NCBI GenBank assembly: GCA_021779655.1
Contig: JAJYAF010000038.1
Coordinates: forward strand, 1,042-11,401
Source: Pseudomonadota bacterium
Lineage (GTDB): Bacteria; Pseudomonadota; Alphaproteobacteria; Acetobacterales; Acetobacteraceae
Length of the DNA stretch: 10,360 nucleotides
Direction of reading: 5' to 3'
The translations under genes and the position numbers were made by a program. Positions 1-7,224 of the stretch are shown piece after piece. Under the pieces are notes generated by a model. That model searched no databases. It had not been told where the DNA came from and was given only the letters and a program-made list of their open reading frames with translations. Numbering within the stretch: position 1 is the first letter of the stretch; the number at the start of each line of letters is the position of its first letter.

Positions 1-275
1 CGGGAGGCGGCAAGCTGGAGGGCGCCGCGCAGATCCGCCGCAATGCCATCGGTCGCGGCTTCGATTTCCTCGGGCTTGACCGCAAGATCGGCAATATCGA
101 GCCGCGCGCGGTCGAAGCGGCTTGTCAAATCCACCAGGGCCGTATCGCCATCGCGGCGGACACGGGCGATGATCTCGCGCACGGCTTCCGCTACCCGCGG
201 TTCAGTTGTGGCGCGGGCGAGCAGGGATGCGAAAGCGGTTTCGAAATCCGCTGTCGCGGTATTCAGACGGCGCAT
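1..275 (-). CDS. hisD: Histidinol dehydrogenase, N-terminal part (gene runs off the left edge)
   Basis: HisD oxidises L-histidinol to L-histidine in two NAD-dependent steps, the end of the histidine pathway, in the cytosol. Only the first 91 codons are present, starting at the ATG at 275-273. The translation begins MRRLNTATADFETAFASLL and continues with an AVREIIARVRRDGDTALVDL segment, then a TSRFDR motif and a helical stretch. This is the usual HisD N-terminus: an Asp-Phe near the start, a helix, then a run of the RxxGDxALxxxTxxFDR kind. The catalytic and zinc residues lie outside the window. The ATG sits inside the end of hisG (13-nt overlap) and has no purine-rich ribosome site in front of it, so reinitiation after hisG is likely. 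This stretch of the gene has no listed long ORF on its own strand because it is cut by the window edge; I translated it by hand. Confidence 0.88.
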   Translation of the reverse strand, partial: MRRLNTATADFETAFASLLARATTEPRVAEAVREIIARVRRDGDTALVDLTSRFDRARLDIADLAVKPEEIEAATDGIAADLRGALQLAAS

Positions 276-922
276 GGGAGGGCCAGGGCCGCGCGGAACC
301 TCTCAATCCAGCCGCCGATTTCATCCGGCCGGGTTTTCAGGGCGATGCGATTGACGATGAGCTTGGACGTGACCTGCGCGATCAGCTCCTTCTCCACAAG
401 GCCATTGGCCTTCAGCGTGCCGCCGGTCTGCACGAGATCGACGATGAGCCGCGCAAGACCAAGCCCGGGGGCGAGTTCCATGGAGCCGTTGAGCGCGACG
501 ATTTCGGCCTGGACGCCCTTGCCCGCGAAATGCCGGCGGGTGACGTTCGGATATTTCGTGGCGACACGGACGCTGGAAATTTCGGAAAAACGGGTGAGGC
601 CGGAATCGTCCTCAGGCTCCGCGACACAGATGCGGCAATGGCCGATGCCGAGATCAAGCGGGGCGTAAACTTCCTGATAATCGAATTCCATCAGCACATC
701 GCCGCCGCAGATGCCGATCTCCGCGCCGCCGAACGCAACGAAGGTGGCGACATCGAACGAACGGACACGAATGACGTCGAGTTCCGGGTGATTTGTGGGA
801 AAGCGCAGGCGCCGGCTGCCTTCATCCCGGTAATCCGTCGCCGGCACGATCCCGGCTTTGGCCAGGATCGGGGCGCATTCATCGAGGATGCGGCCTTTCG
901 GCAAAGCAAGGACGACGGACAT
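263..922 (-). CDS. hisG: ATP phosphoribosyltransferase, short form (catalytic subunit)
   Basis: HisG joins ATP and PRPP to give N1-(5'-phosphoribosyl)-ATP, the first and feedback-controlled step of histidine synthesis. The 219-aa protein opens with LALPKGRILDE (residues 5-15), the typical HisG start. It has the GGAEIGICGGDVL segment at 65-77, the ELAPGLGLARLIVDLV signature at 149-164 and the PRPP-loop sequence QTGGTLKANGL at 165-175. It ends at about the length of the short family and lacks the C-terminal ACT-like regulatory domain of the roughly 300-aa long form. From family knowledge, short HisG works in a hetero-octamer with the HisRS-like regulator HisZ, which is not in this window. The ATG at 922 has a weak AAGG seven bases upstream. 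The gene lies 9 nt after the micro-ORF at 932-988 and overlaps hisD by 13 nt. Confidence 0.95.
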   Translation of the reverse strand: MSVVLALPKGRILDECAPILAKAGIVPATDYRDEGSRRLRFPTNHPELDVIRVRSFDVATFVAFGGAEIGICGGDVLMEFDYQEVYAPLDLGIGHCRICVAEPEDDSGLTRFSEISSVRVATKYPNVTRRHFAGKGVQAEIVALNGSMELAPGLGLARLIVDLVQTGGTLKANGLVEKELIAQVTSKLIVNRIALKTRPDEIGGWIERFRAALALPCAV

Positions 923-931
923 GGCGGGGCC

Positions 932-988
932 TTAGCATCGTCCACGCAGCGCGGCCAGCGGTTTCCTCATGAAGCGCGGCGCGGTCAT
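932..988 (-). CDS. 18-aa micro-ORF between murA and hisG (hypothetical leader or linker peptide)
   Basis: The ATG at 988-986 overlaps the murA stop as ATGA. Its 18 codons read [18 protein letters not shown] and end in TAA at 934-932, nine bases before the hisG ATG. The peptide is basic (five Arg/Lys) and has no His codons, so it is not a classical histidine attenuator leader. It may act as a translational bridge carrying ribosomes from murA to hisG, or it may be chance. The overlap geometry is the only support; no family is recognised. Confidence 0.3.
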   Translation of the reverse strand: MTAPRFMRKPLAALRGRC

Positions 989-2244
989 GCTATGCGCTCG
1001 ATGCGTGCGCCGCAGCCGGCGAGTTTCTGCTCGACCGCCTCATAGCCGCGATCCAGATGATAGACGCGGCTGATCGTGGTTTCTCCGCGGGCGGCAAGCC
1101 CGGCCAGCACCAGGGAAACCGAGGCGCGCAAATCCGTTGCCATTACCTGGGCACCGGAGAGAGAAGGCACGCCACGAATGATGGCTGAGGAACCATGCGC
1201 GTTGATGCGCGCACCCATGCGATTGAGCTCCGGTACGTGCATGAAACGGTTTTCGAAAATCGTCTCGCTGATCATCGAAGCACCTTCGGCCACCGCCATC
1301 AGCGCCATGAACTGTGCCTGCATGTCGGTAGGAAAGCCGGGATAAGGCTCTGTCATCACGTCTATGCCGTGCAGACCGTTTTTGCGTTCGACCCAGAAAC
1401 CGTTTTCTCCCGGCGTGATGACGACCCCGGCCTCGGTTAGCGCGGCAAGCACGGCGGTCAGGTCATCCGCCCTGGCGTTTTCAAGGAAGAGCTTGCCGCC
1501 GGTAATGGCGGCGGCGCAGGCATAGGTGCCTGTTTCGATCCGGTCCGGCAAAATTTCATGGCGGGTGCCGTGCAGGGATTTCTGCCCGTGAATTGTCAGC
1601 GTATCGGTGCCGATGCCCGTGATCTTGGCACCCATCGCGGTGAGGCAGTGCGCCAGGTCGCGGATTTCCGGCTCGCGCGCGGCGTTCTTCAGTACCGTCA
1701 CGCCATCGGCGAGGCTTGCCGCCATCAGGAGATTCTCCGTGGCGCCGACGGAGACGAACGGAAACACGATATTGGCGCCATGAAGACCATTTGGGGCGGT
1801 GGCATTGACGTATCCCGCATCGAGCTTGATGACGGCGCCCATGGCCTCCAGGCCCTTGAGGTGCAGATCGACGGGCCGGGTTCCGATCGCGCAGCCGCCA
1901 GGCAGCGAAACCCGCGCCTCCCGGCAGCGGGCGAGCAGGGCGCCCAGCACCAGAATGGAGGCGCGCATCTTGCTTACGATTTCATAAGGCGCCTCGGTAT
2001 TGGTAATACAGCCGCCGATGGCGAGCGTCCGGCCATCTTCCGCCACCGGACGGACCTCGATGCCGTGGCCGGCCAGCAGCTCTGCCATGGTTTGGAGATC
2101 AACAAGCTTCGCCACGTTGGAGAGAATGAGCCGCTCATCGGTGAGCAGACCACAGGTCATGAGCGGCAGGGCGGCGTTTTTCGCGCCCGACATGCTGATG
2201 CTGCCGGAAAGCGGCGTGCCGCCAAGGATTCTGATATTCGCCAT
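985..2244 (-). CDS. murA: UDP-N-acetylglucosamine 1-carboxyvinyltransferase
   Basis: MurA transfers enolpyruvate from phosphoenolpyruvate to UDP-GlcNAc, the first committed step of peptidoglycan synthesis, in the cytosol. From the ATG at 2244 the protein is 419 aa, the same length as E. coli MurA. Visible motifs are [16 protein letters not shown] (12-27, with Lys22), the catalytic loop [14 protein letters not shown] (115-128, Cys118 matching E. coli Cys115), [11 protein letters not shown] (301-311, Asp307 as general base), [16 protein letters not shown] (369-384, Arg373) and a final YHLDRGYE (395-402). Cysteine rather than aspartate in the loop predicts a fosfomycin-sensitive enzyme type. The frame stays open upstream to 2427, but that stretch is the end of dcd in another frame, so I rejected the longer start. 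The start follows the dcd stop after only 2 nt, with no good ribosome site, so coupling to dcd is likely. Confidence 0.97.
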   Translation of the reverse strand: MANIRILGGTPLSGSISMSGAKNAALPLMTCGLLTDERLILSNVAKLVDLQTMAELLAGHGIEVRPVAEDGRTLAIGGCITNTEAPYEIVSKMRASILVLGALLARCREARVSLPGGCAIGTRPVDLHLKGLEAMGAVIKLDAGYVNATAPNGLHGANIVFPFVSVGATENLLMAASLADGVTVLKNAAREPEIRDLAHCLTAMGAKITGIGTDTLTIHGQKSLHGTRHEILPDRIETGTYACAAAITGGKLFLENARADDLTAVLAALTEAGVVITPGENGFWVERKNGLHGIDVMTEPYPGFPTDMQAQFMALMAVAEGASMISETIFENRFMHVPELNRMGARINAHGSSAIIRGVPSLSGAQVMATDLRASVSLVLAGLAARGETTISRVYHLDRGYEAVEQKLAGCGARIERIA

Positions 2245-2246
2245 GA

Positions 2247-2801
2247 CTACATCCGCGGCAGCGCGACGCCGCGCTGTCCCATATATTTGCCCGCCTTGTC
2301 CGCGTAGGAAGTCTCGCAAGGCGAGGCGCCCTGCAGAAACAAAAACTGGCAAATGCCCTCGCCGGCATAGATTTTGGCGGGCAGCGGGGTGGTATTGGAA
2401 ATTTCGATGGTGACCTGGCCCTCCCATTCGGGTTCCAGGGGGGTCACGTTCACAATGATGCCACAGCGGGCATAAGTGGATTTGCCCAGGCAGATTACCA
2501 GGATATCACGGGGGACCCTGAAATATTCCAGAGTGTGGGTAAGGGCGAAGCTGTTCGGCGGAATGATGCAAACCGGGCCGGTACGGTCCACGAAACTTGC
2601 CGGATTGAACGCCTTCGGGTCCACGATCGCGCTATCCACATTGGTGAAAATTTTGAAGTGGTCGGCACAGCGCGCGTCATAGCCATAGGAGGACAGCCCA
2701 TAGGAGATCACCCCGTCGCGCTTCTGGGTTTCCACAAACGGCTCGATCATGGCGGACTCCCGCGCCATTTTGCGAATCCAGTGATCCGGCATCACGGGCA
2801 T
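2247..2801 (-). CDS. dcd: dCTP deaminase
   Basis: Dcd deaminates dCTP to dUTP, which dUTPase and thymidylate synthase then turn into dTMP. The 184-aa protein begins [13 protein letters not shown] and carries the family motifs SSYGYDAR (37-44), [19 protein letters not shown] (106-124) with Ser108 and Arg112 in the substrate site, TIEISN (131-136) with Glu133 as the catalytic acid, and KYMGQRGV (172-179) near the C-terminus. Length and sequence match the monofunctional alphaproteobacterial type. The ATG at 2801 was chosen over the one at 2792 because it completes the MPxMPDxWI opening usual in relatives and overlaps the previous stop as TAATG. An AAGG lies ten bases upstream. It sits second in the operon, one base overlapping the small ORF and 2 nt from murA. 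Confidence 0.96.
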   Translation of the reverse strand: MPVMPDHWIRKMARESAMIEPFVETQKRDGVISYGLSSYGYDARCADHFKIFTNVDSAIVDPKAFNPASFVDRTGPVCIIPPNSFALTHTLEYFRVPRDILVICLGKSTYARCGIIVNVTPLEPEWEGQVTIEISNTTPLPAKIYAGEGICQFLFLQGASPCETSYADKAGKYMGQRGVALPRM

Positions 2802-2986
2802 TATTCAGGCGCCTTTTCAGGAACTGGAGTGGCCCGGGCGCTTGTCTGCGCTTTGCGGCGCCGGAGGTTGGCACGCAGCGCGGCCGCCTCCCGGCGGGCC
2901 TGCTCTACCGCCCGCGCCTTGGGCGTATCCTGAGCGGCGGGTTCTGCCCCGGGCTTGTCGGGAGCCTGTGTTGAAGGATTCGCCAT
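2801..2986 (-). CDS. Small basic hypothetical protein (61 aa) upstream of dcd
   Basis: The 61-aa product has a Pro/Ala-rich, disordered-looking first third, then a charged helix-like core [20 protein letters not shown] (residues 26-45), then an Ala/Pro tail. It has no signal peptide and no membrane segment. I recall short alphaproteobacterial ORFs carrying a similar [11 protein letters not shown] run near murA, but I cannot name a family or a function. The ATG at 2986 is preferred; the frame could also open at a TTG at 3028, and neither has a clear ribosome site. The TAA stop shares a base with the dcd ATG (TAATG), which supports real translation and co-expression with dcd. The divergent tRNA-Thr gene starts 93 bp away, so the operon promoter should lie in 2987-3079, but I see no convincing -35/-10 pair there on this strand. 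Confidence 0.6.
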   Translation of the reverse strand: MANPSTQAPDKPGAEPAAQDTPKARAVEQARREAAALRANLRRRKAQTSARATPVPEKAPE

Positions 2987-3034
2987 GGATTGTTCAAGCC
3001 GGGAGGATCGGGGGACGTCAAGGGCCAAGGCATA

Positions 3035-3063
3035 TTGCGTGTTCCGGAAACGGGATATATAGG
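3035..3063 (+). promoter_or_regulatory. Candidate promoter of the tRNA-Thr/tRNA-Phe unit
   Basis: TTGCGT at 3035-3040 and TATAGG at 3058-3063 are spaced by 17 bp. The -10 box ends 16 bp before the mature 5' end of tRNA-Thr, leaving a short leader for RNase P to remove. The assignment rests on position and partial consensus match only. Confidence 0.45.
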
Positions 3064-3079
3064 CGGGCTGCCGAGATGC

Positions 3080-3154
3080 GCTGTCATAGCTCAGGGGTAG
3101 AGCACTTCATTGGTAATGAAGAGGTCCAGGGTTCAATTCCCTGTGACAGCACCA
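3080..3154 (+). tRNA. tRNA-Thr (anticodon GGT), CCA encoded
   Basis: A full cloverleaf can be drawn. The acceptor arm is GCTGTCA/TGACAGC, the D arm GCTC...GAGC, the anticodon stem CTTCA/TGAAG with loop TTGGTAA (anticodon GGT at 3112-3114), and the T arm CAGGG/CCCTG with loop TTCAATT. Discriminator A and an encoded CCA follow. The gene is 75 nt with CCA. It reads ACC directly and ACU by wobble. It is followed after 20 nt by tRNA-Phe and is probably cotranscribed with it. Confidence 0.97.
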
Positions 3155-3174
3155 CTTGGCGGATGAAAGGCTGT

Positions 3175-3250
3175 GCCCAGGTAGCTCAGTTGGTAGAGCA
3201 TGCGACTGAAAATCGCAGTGTCACTGGTTCAATTCCAGTCCTGGGCACCA
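3175..3250 (+). tRNA. tRNA-Phe (anticodon GAA), CCA encoded
   Basis: The acceptor arm is GCCCAGG/CCTGGGC, the D arm GCTC...GAGC, the anticodon stem TGCGA/TCGCA with loop CTGAAAA (anticodon GAA at 3208-3210), and the T arm ACTGG/CCAGT with loop TTCAATT. Discriminator A plus an encoded CCA closes the 76-nt gene. It decodes UUC and UUU. No integrated element or repeated 3' fragment of either tRNA is visible nearby. Confidence 0.97.
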
Positions 3251-3491
3251 TTTCCGCATCGTTTTGCAATGCACACAGAATTATTATTCAAAAATGTCGG
3301 GAAATGAGGACCAAAACGCTGTTTCCGGGTATGGCATTTTTCCTTGGCTGAGGCTACTGTTTTGGAAACATGCCGGCGAAGTCGATGCGCGGCCGGAGGT
3401 TTTGCTTTAACATAATCCAGTTTTACCTTAACATAAATCGCGGCCCGCGGGTTTCCCTGACGGCGCCCACAAGCAGGAGAGAGGCTAGCCA
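3251..3491. other. Intergenic region between tRNA-Phe and the HU gene
   Basis: No gene is supported here. It is AT-rich compared with its surroundings. An imperfect inverted repeat pairs AAAATG with CATTTT and GGAAA with TTTCC around 3292-3347 and runs into a short T tract; it could end the tRNA transcript, but the stem is interrupted. A 15-codon ORF starting at 3304 has only a weak GGGAA in front and is not called. The last 90 bp hold the direct repeat at 3405-3436 and a purine-rich ribosome site (AGGAGA at 3475-3480) for the HU gene. Confidence 0.5.
3405..3436 (+). repeat. 11-bp direct repeat upstream of the HU gene
   Basis: CTTTAACATAA (3405-3415) and CCTTAACATAA (3426-3436) differ at one base and start exactly 21 bp apart, two turns of the helix. 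The second copy ends 55 bp before the HU start codon. The first contains CATAAT, a good -10 match, but no matching -35 box is seen at the right distance. It is either a paired operator facing one side of the DNA or an AT-rich promoter element. Confidence 0.5.
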
Positions 3492-3761
3492 ATGTCTAAA
3501 GCGTTCATAGCAGAAGTGATTCGCAATTCCGCTGAAGTTACCGGGGTCGCGGCAAATCGCGCAGCTGCCGATCTGATCGAGGCCATCATCAAGGACCTGA
3601 AAAAGAACGGCAAGTTTACATTGCCCAGCTTCGGCACGTTTACCGTGCGCAAAACCAAGGCGCGCAAGGGCGTTAATCCCCGCACCGGCGATGAAATCAA
3701 GGTAAAGGCCGGCAAGACCGTGCGTTTCAAGGCGTCGCCGTCGCTCAAGAAAGTCGTGTGA
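3492..3761 (+). CDS. hup: HU-family nucleoid DNA-binding protein
   Basis: HU proteins bind and bend DNA without strong sequence preference and help compact the nucleoid and assist replication and recombination. The 89-aa product has the family length and layout: two N-terminal helices (about 3-38), the turn KNGKFTLPSFGTFTVRK (38-54), then the beta-arm with the DNA-intercalating proline in KGVNPRTGDEI (59-69, Pro64) and a basic C-terminal helix rich in Lys. It lacks clear IHF-specific features, and single HU homodimers are common in alphaproteobacteria, so HU is favoured over IHF. The ATG at 3492 is preceded by AGGAGAGAGG. The gene stands alone between the tRNA pair and the convergent parE. 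Confidence 0.93.
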   Translation: MSKAFIAEVIRNSAEVTGVAANRAAADLIEAIIKDLKKNGKFTLPSFGTFTVRKTKARKGVNPRTGDEIKVKAGKTVRFKASPSLKKVV

Positions 3762-3987
3762 GGCATAATTCGACCGAATCGATCGGGGAGACGGGGCGAT
3801 GCAATTCGAGTTCGTTTCCACCGGGTCTTTTTTTCACCGCGTCTTTTTTACTAGGCAAGATACCAAACATTTTTCTAAAAACGTGGTGTTAGCGCAGGCG
3901 TGCGGGCTGACAATTCAAGCGGCGTGAAGTTGAACCCCAGATAGCACAACTGCATTTTAGGCGGACGAGCCTGGACGGCGCACGCGT
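3762..3987. other. Convergent intergenic region with T tracts downstream of the HU gene
   Basis: No gene is seen. Two copies of GTCTTTTTT start at 3825 and 3841, 16 bp apart. A weak stem GGAGAC (3786-3791) with GTTTCC (3814-3819) precedes the first tract, so this could be a leaky intrinsic terminator for the HU gene. For parE, on the other strand, I find only an AT-rich imperfect palindrome near 3862-3887 and no strong terminator. Confidence 0.35.
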
Positions 3988-5958
3988 TCAGATGTCCAAT
4001 TCCTGCGCGTTGCGGGCGTTTTCCTGGATGAACTGAAAACGAAGCTCCGGGCGCTTGCCCATCAGGCTTTCGACTCGTTCCGAGGTGAGCGCGCGCGACT
4101 CGGGGGCGGCCACGATCCGCAGCAGGGTGCGGCGGGCCGGATCCATCGTGGTCTCCTTCAAAATCGCGGGCGGCATTTCTCCTAAGCCTTTGAAGCGGCT
4201 GACATCCACCCTGGCGCCGGGTTTGAAGTTTTTAAGCAAGCGCTCCTTCGCGGCATCGTCCATCGCATAAATGCTTTTTGTGCCATGTGTCAGACGATAG
4301 AGTGGCGGCTGGGCAAGGTAGACATGCCCATGCCGGATCAATTCCGGTAATTCGCGGTAGAAGAATGTCATCAGCAGACTGGCGATATGGGCGCCATCGA
4401 CATCCGCGTCGGTCATGATGATAACGCGTTCGTAGCGCAGGCCGCTGAGGCTGAAGCTAGCGCCCGCGCCGCAGCCCAGCGCCTCGATCAAATCCTTCAG
4501 TTCCTGGTTCTGCCGCAGCCGGTCGGCGGAGGCAGCGGCCACATTGAGGATTTTGCCGCGCAAAGGAAGAATTGCCTGCGTGTTTCTGTCCCGCGCCTGC
4601 TTGGCGGAGCCGCCCGCGGAATCGCCCTCCACCAGGAAGATTTCGGTTCCTTGCGCATTCTCCCTGGCGCAGTCGGTTAATTTTCCCGGCAAGCGTAAGC
4701 GGCGTGTCGCGGATTTGCGCACGGTGTCCTTGGCTTCACGACGGCGAATCCGCTCCTCCGCCCGGCCGATGATGAAGGCAAGCAGATTATCGGCGGCCTG
4801 CGGATCGCCGGCGAGAAAATGATCGAAACGGTCTCGTAGCGAAGTTTCGGCGAGCCGGCTCGCTTCCGGCGAGGTAAGCTTTTCCTTTGTCTGCCCCTGG
4901 AATTGGGGGTCGCGGATAAAAAGAGAGAACTTGGCCGCAAGCGCGCCGAAAATGTCTTCAGCGACGATTTGCGTTCCGCGCTTCATTCCTCGTGTTTCCG
5001 CCCAGGCGCGCAGCCCTTTCAGAAGCGCCAGGCGGAAACCCGCTTCGTGCGTGCCCCCCAGCGGGGTGGGAATGGTGTTGCAATAGGTCGTGAGCATCGA
5101 TTCGCCCTGCTCAAGCCATGCGCACGCCCATTCCAGCCGGCCTTGCGGCATTCCGTTCGGCGCGCCGGGAAGGTTCGCCTCGCCCGCCCAGATGGCCGGC
5201 AGAACGCGCGGAGCATCGCCGAGCTCGACCTCAAGCGAATCGCGCAGCCCGCCCGGAAAATGCAGGTCGGCCGCCGCCGGCGTCTCGGCATCGGTTCCAA
5301 GCAGCCCCGCCTCGCAAGACCATTTTATATGAACGCCGCGGAACAGATAGGCTTTGGACCGGCACAGCCGGAAAAGCCGGGCGGGCTGAAACAGCTTGTC
5401 GCCAAAAATCTGCCGGTCCGGCGTGAAGCGAATGGTGGTGCCGCGGCGGTTGTGAACCGGTCCGGCGTCGATCAGCTTGGTTAGCGGCTTGCCACGGGCA
5501 TATTCCTGGCGCCACAGCCGCTTGTCCCGCGCCACCTCGGCCACCAGGCTCGAAGACAGGGCGTTGACGACGGAAGAGCCGACGCCGTGCAGCCCGCCGG
5601 ACGTGGCATAGCTTTTGCCGGAGAATTTGCCGCCCGAATGCAGGGTCGTGAAAACAACCTCAAGTGCCGAAATGTTTTTGAACTTCGGGTGCGGGTCTAT
5701 GGGAATGCCGCGGCCGTTATCCCGAATGGTCAGGCTGTTGCCGGCATTTAACGAGACATCGATCACCGTGGCATGGCCGGCAACGGCCTCATCCATCGCG
5801 TTGTCCAGAATCTCCGCGGCAAGATGGTGCAGGGCGTTCTCGTCGGTGCCGCCGATATACATGCCGGGCCGCCGCCGTACGGGTTCCAGCCCTTCCAGAA
5901 TCTCGATGTCCTTGGCCGAGTATTTTTCATCCGGCGTCGCCGAAAACAGGTCGTTCAA
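3988..5958 (-). CDS. parE: DNA topoisomerase IV subunit B (ATPase subunit)
   Basis: ParE pairs with ParC to form topoisomerase IV, which unlinks replicated chromosomes using ATP. The 656-aa protein has the GHKL ATPase first: LEPVRRRPGMYIGG (24-37), EILDNAMDE (49-57, with catalytic Glu49 and Mg-binding Asn53), DNGRGIP (80-86) and the lid GGLHGVGSSVVNALS (121-135). QTKEKL (356-361) holds the switch lysine. The Toprim domain shows EGDSAGGSA (444-452), PLRGKILNV (465-473) and DADVDGAHI (517-525). Its length is well short of typical GyrB (about 800 aa), and the QENARNAQELDI tail is ParE-like, so ParE is favoured. The start is TTG at 5958: an in-frame TGA lies only 24 bases upstream with no other start between, and GGAG sits eight bases before. 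No parC is in the window. The gene follows the lipase gene after 87 nt. Confidence 0.95.
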   Translation of the reverse strand: MNDLFSATPDEKYSAKDIEILEGLEPVRRRPGMYIGGTDENALHHLAAEILDNAMDEAVAGHATVIDVSLNAGNSLTIRDNGRGIPIDPHPKFKNISALEVVFTTLHSGGKFSGKSYATSGGLHGVGSSVVNALSSSLVAEVARDKRLWRQEYARGKPLTKLIDAGPVHNRRGTTIRFTPDRQIFGDKLFQPARLFRLCRSKAYLFRGVHIKWSCEAGLLGTDAETPAAADLHFPGGLRDSLEVELGDAPRVLPAIWAGEANLPGAPNGMPQGRLEWACAWLEQGESMLTTYCNTIPTPLGGTHEAGFRLALLKGLRAWAETRGMKRGTQIVAEDIFGALAAKFSLFIRDPQFQGQTKEKLTSPEASRLAETSLRDRFDHFLAGDPQAADNLLAFIIGRAEERIRRREAKDTVRKSATRRLRLPGKLTDCARENAQGTEIFLVEGDSAGGSAKQARDRNTQAILPLRGKILNVAAASADRLRQNQELKDLIEALGCGAGASFSLSGLRYERVIIMTDADVDGAHIASLLMTFFYRELPELIRHGHVYLAQPPLYRLTHGTKSIYAMDDAAKERLLKNFKPGARVDVSRFKGLGEMPPAILKETTMDPARRTLLRIVAAPESRALTSERVESLMGKRPELRFQFIQENARNAQELDI

Positions 5959-5966
5959 GCTAGCGG

Positions 5967-5970
5967 CTCC
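5967..5970 (-). promoter_or_regulatory. Ribosome binding site fixing the TTG start of parE
   Basis: GGAG on the minus strand lies eight bases before TTG 5958. A nearby ATG at 5972 is out of frame and meets a stop after five codons, so the site selects the TTG. Confidence 0.7.
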
Positions 5971-6045
5971 ATCGTTATTTCACGTGGTACCGAAATGATC
6001 GGAGACCATCGCGAAGGCGCGGCACCGGGCCGCTGCCTTGGAGAT

Positions 6046-7224
6046 TTAATCGCCACGCTCACGATGAATGTCGTGCGTGGTGATCCCATCGCCGATGGTG
6101 GACATATCCAGCCAATCGCGATGTTGCAGCGTGTTGCACGTATCGAAATAGCCGCTGCGCCAATGTTCCTTCATCGAAAGCCGGCTGAATTCATAATCTT
6201 TCGCCCCGCCCTCATAGGCTTTCTGGCGATAGATCAGCTGCATGATGTTGATGGCAGGCAGGCGTTCCAGATCGGCTTTTTGTTTTTGCAGCTCGGGGGT
6301 GAGTTTGTCGTCCGGGACAAGCGCCAGCACGTCGCGCAGGTTCTGCTGCATTTTATGGAGGCGCATGTAATTATCGTTTGTCGTCCGGGTTCGGGAGGAG
6401 TAATGGATGTCTTTCTGGCGGGTGAGAACTTCCGCCATGTCCCGCGGGAGCCCGCCGCGTGCGCTGAAGAGATCGACCTGGAAGACCAGGGTGTTCTGCG
6501 ACCCGCAATTTTCCAGCAAATGCAACAGGGGCGTATTGGAAACCAGGCCACCATCCCAATAATAATTCTGGCCGATCCGCACCATGGGAAGGGCGGGCGG
6601 CAGTGCGGCGCTGGCCATGATATGATGCGGGCCGATATCGATAGTGGCATTGTCGAAGTAAACGAAATTTGCCGTTGCGACATTCACGGCGCCGACCGCA
6701 AACCGGGTTTTGCCGCTATTGATCAGCTCGAAATCCACCAGCTTGTTCAGAGTCGCATATAGCTGCGATGAATCGTAGAACGAGGTTGCCATGCGCGAGC
6801 CGCGCGGTGCGAGCCAGGCATTGATGATATTGGGCCGAAAAAAGCCGGGCTGACCAAACAGGATGGTATTGGTGGCCGAAAGGGCATTGCGCATCTTTCG
6901 CGGCCAATCACCGTCCGGCCAGACGGTGTAAGGGTCGTTGGCGGTAACCGTGGTCCAGAACTCCTCCAGCCGCTCAAGACGCTTTTCGGCCGGGTTGCCC
7001 GCGATGATGGCGGAATTAATGGCGCCGATGGAAACGCCCACGAGCCAATCCGGCTCCACCCCCGCTTCGTGCAGCGCCTGGTACACCCCGGCCTGATAAG
7101 CGCCGAGCGCGCCGCCACCCTGGAGGAGCAGGCTGATTTCATCGCAGCCGGGCGGCCGGCCCTTTATCTTGATCGAGTCGAGGGGCTCGCTAAGATGCGA
7201 GAAATTCCTGATTGCCATATCCAT
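6046..7224 (-). CDS. Patatin-like phospholipase/acyl hydrolase with a DUF3734-type C-terminus
   Basis: Patatin-like enzymes cleave acyl esters with a Ser-Asp dyad. From the ATG at 7224 the protein has 392 aa. It shows the oxyanion loop QGGGALGAYQAGV (35-47), the nucleophile elbow GVSIG (63-67, Ser65), a family-typical ASAALPPALP (204-213) and the catalytic DGG (224-226, Asp224). The C-terminal third, with FQVDLFSARGGLPRD near 249-263 and an HYSSRT segment after it, resembles the DUF3734 extension found on bacterial patatins. No signal peptide or membrane helix is visible, so a cytosolic or inclusion-bound enzyme is likely. The frame could start at TTG 7275 or ATG 7266, but GGAG at 7236-7233, eight bases before 7224, favours the shorter form. 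It is divergent from bdhA; a role in polyhydroxybutyrate or membrane lipid turnover is inference from that neighbour. Confidence 0.88.
   Translation of the reverse strand: MDMAIRNFSHLSEPLDSIKIKGRPPGCDEISLLLQGGGALGAYQAGVYQALHEAGVEPDWLVGVSIGAINSAIIAGNPAEKRLERLEEFWTTVTANDPYTVWPDGDWPRKMRNALSATNTILFGQPGFFRPNIINAWLAPRGSRMATSFYDSSQLYATLNKLVDFELINSGKTRFAVGAVNVATANFVYFDNATIDIGPHHIMASAALPPALPMVRIGQNYYWDGGLVSNTPLLHLLENCGSQNTLVFQVDLFSARGGLPRDMAEVLTRQKDIHYSSRTRTTNDNYMRLHKMQQNLRDVLALVPDDKLTPELQKQKADLERLPAINIMQLIYRQKAYEGGAKDYEFSRLSMKEHWRSGYFDTCNTLQHRDWLDMSTIGDGITTHDIHRERGD

Noticed and set aside
206..1045. 279-aa plus-strand frame over hisG and the murA end
   Set aside because: It is antisense to hisG, whose product is clearly recognisable; the plus-strand translation matches no family and is a by-product of GC-rich codon use.
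1558..2307. 249-aa plus-strand frame across murA
   Set aside because: It is antisense to well-conserved MurA motifs and has no recognisable domain.
2245..2427. 61-residue N-terminal extension of MurA
   Set aside because: It overlaps the conserved C-terminal part of dcd in another frame, and the protein from 2244 is already the standard 419 aa.
5773..6762. 329-aa plus-strand frame over the parE start and lipase gene
   Set aside because: It runs antisense to two clearly conserved genes and shows no family motif.
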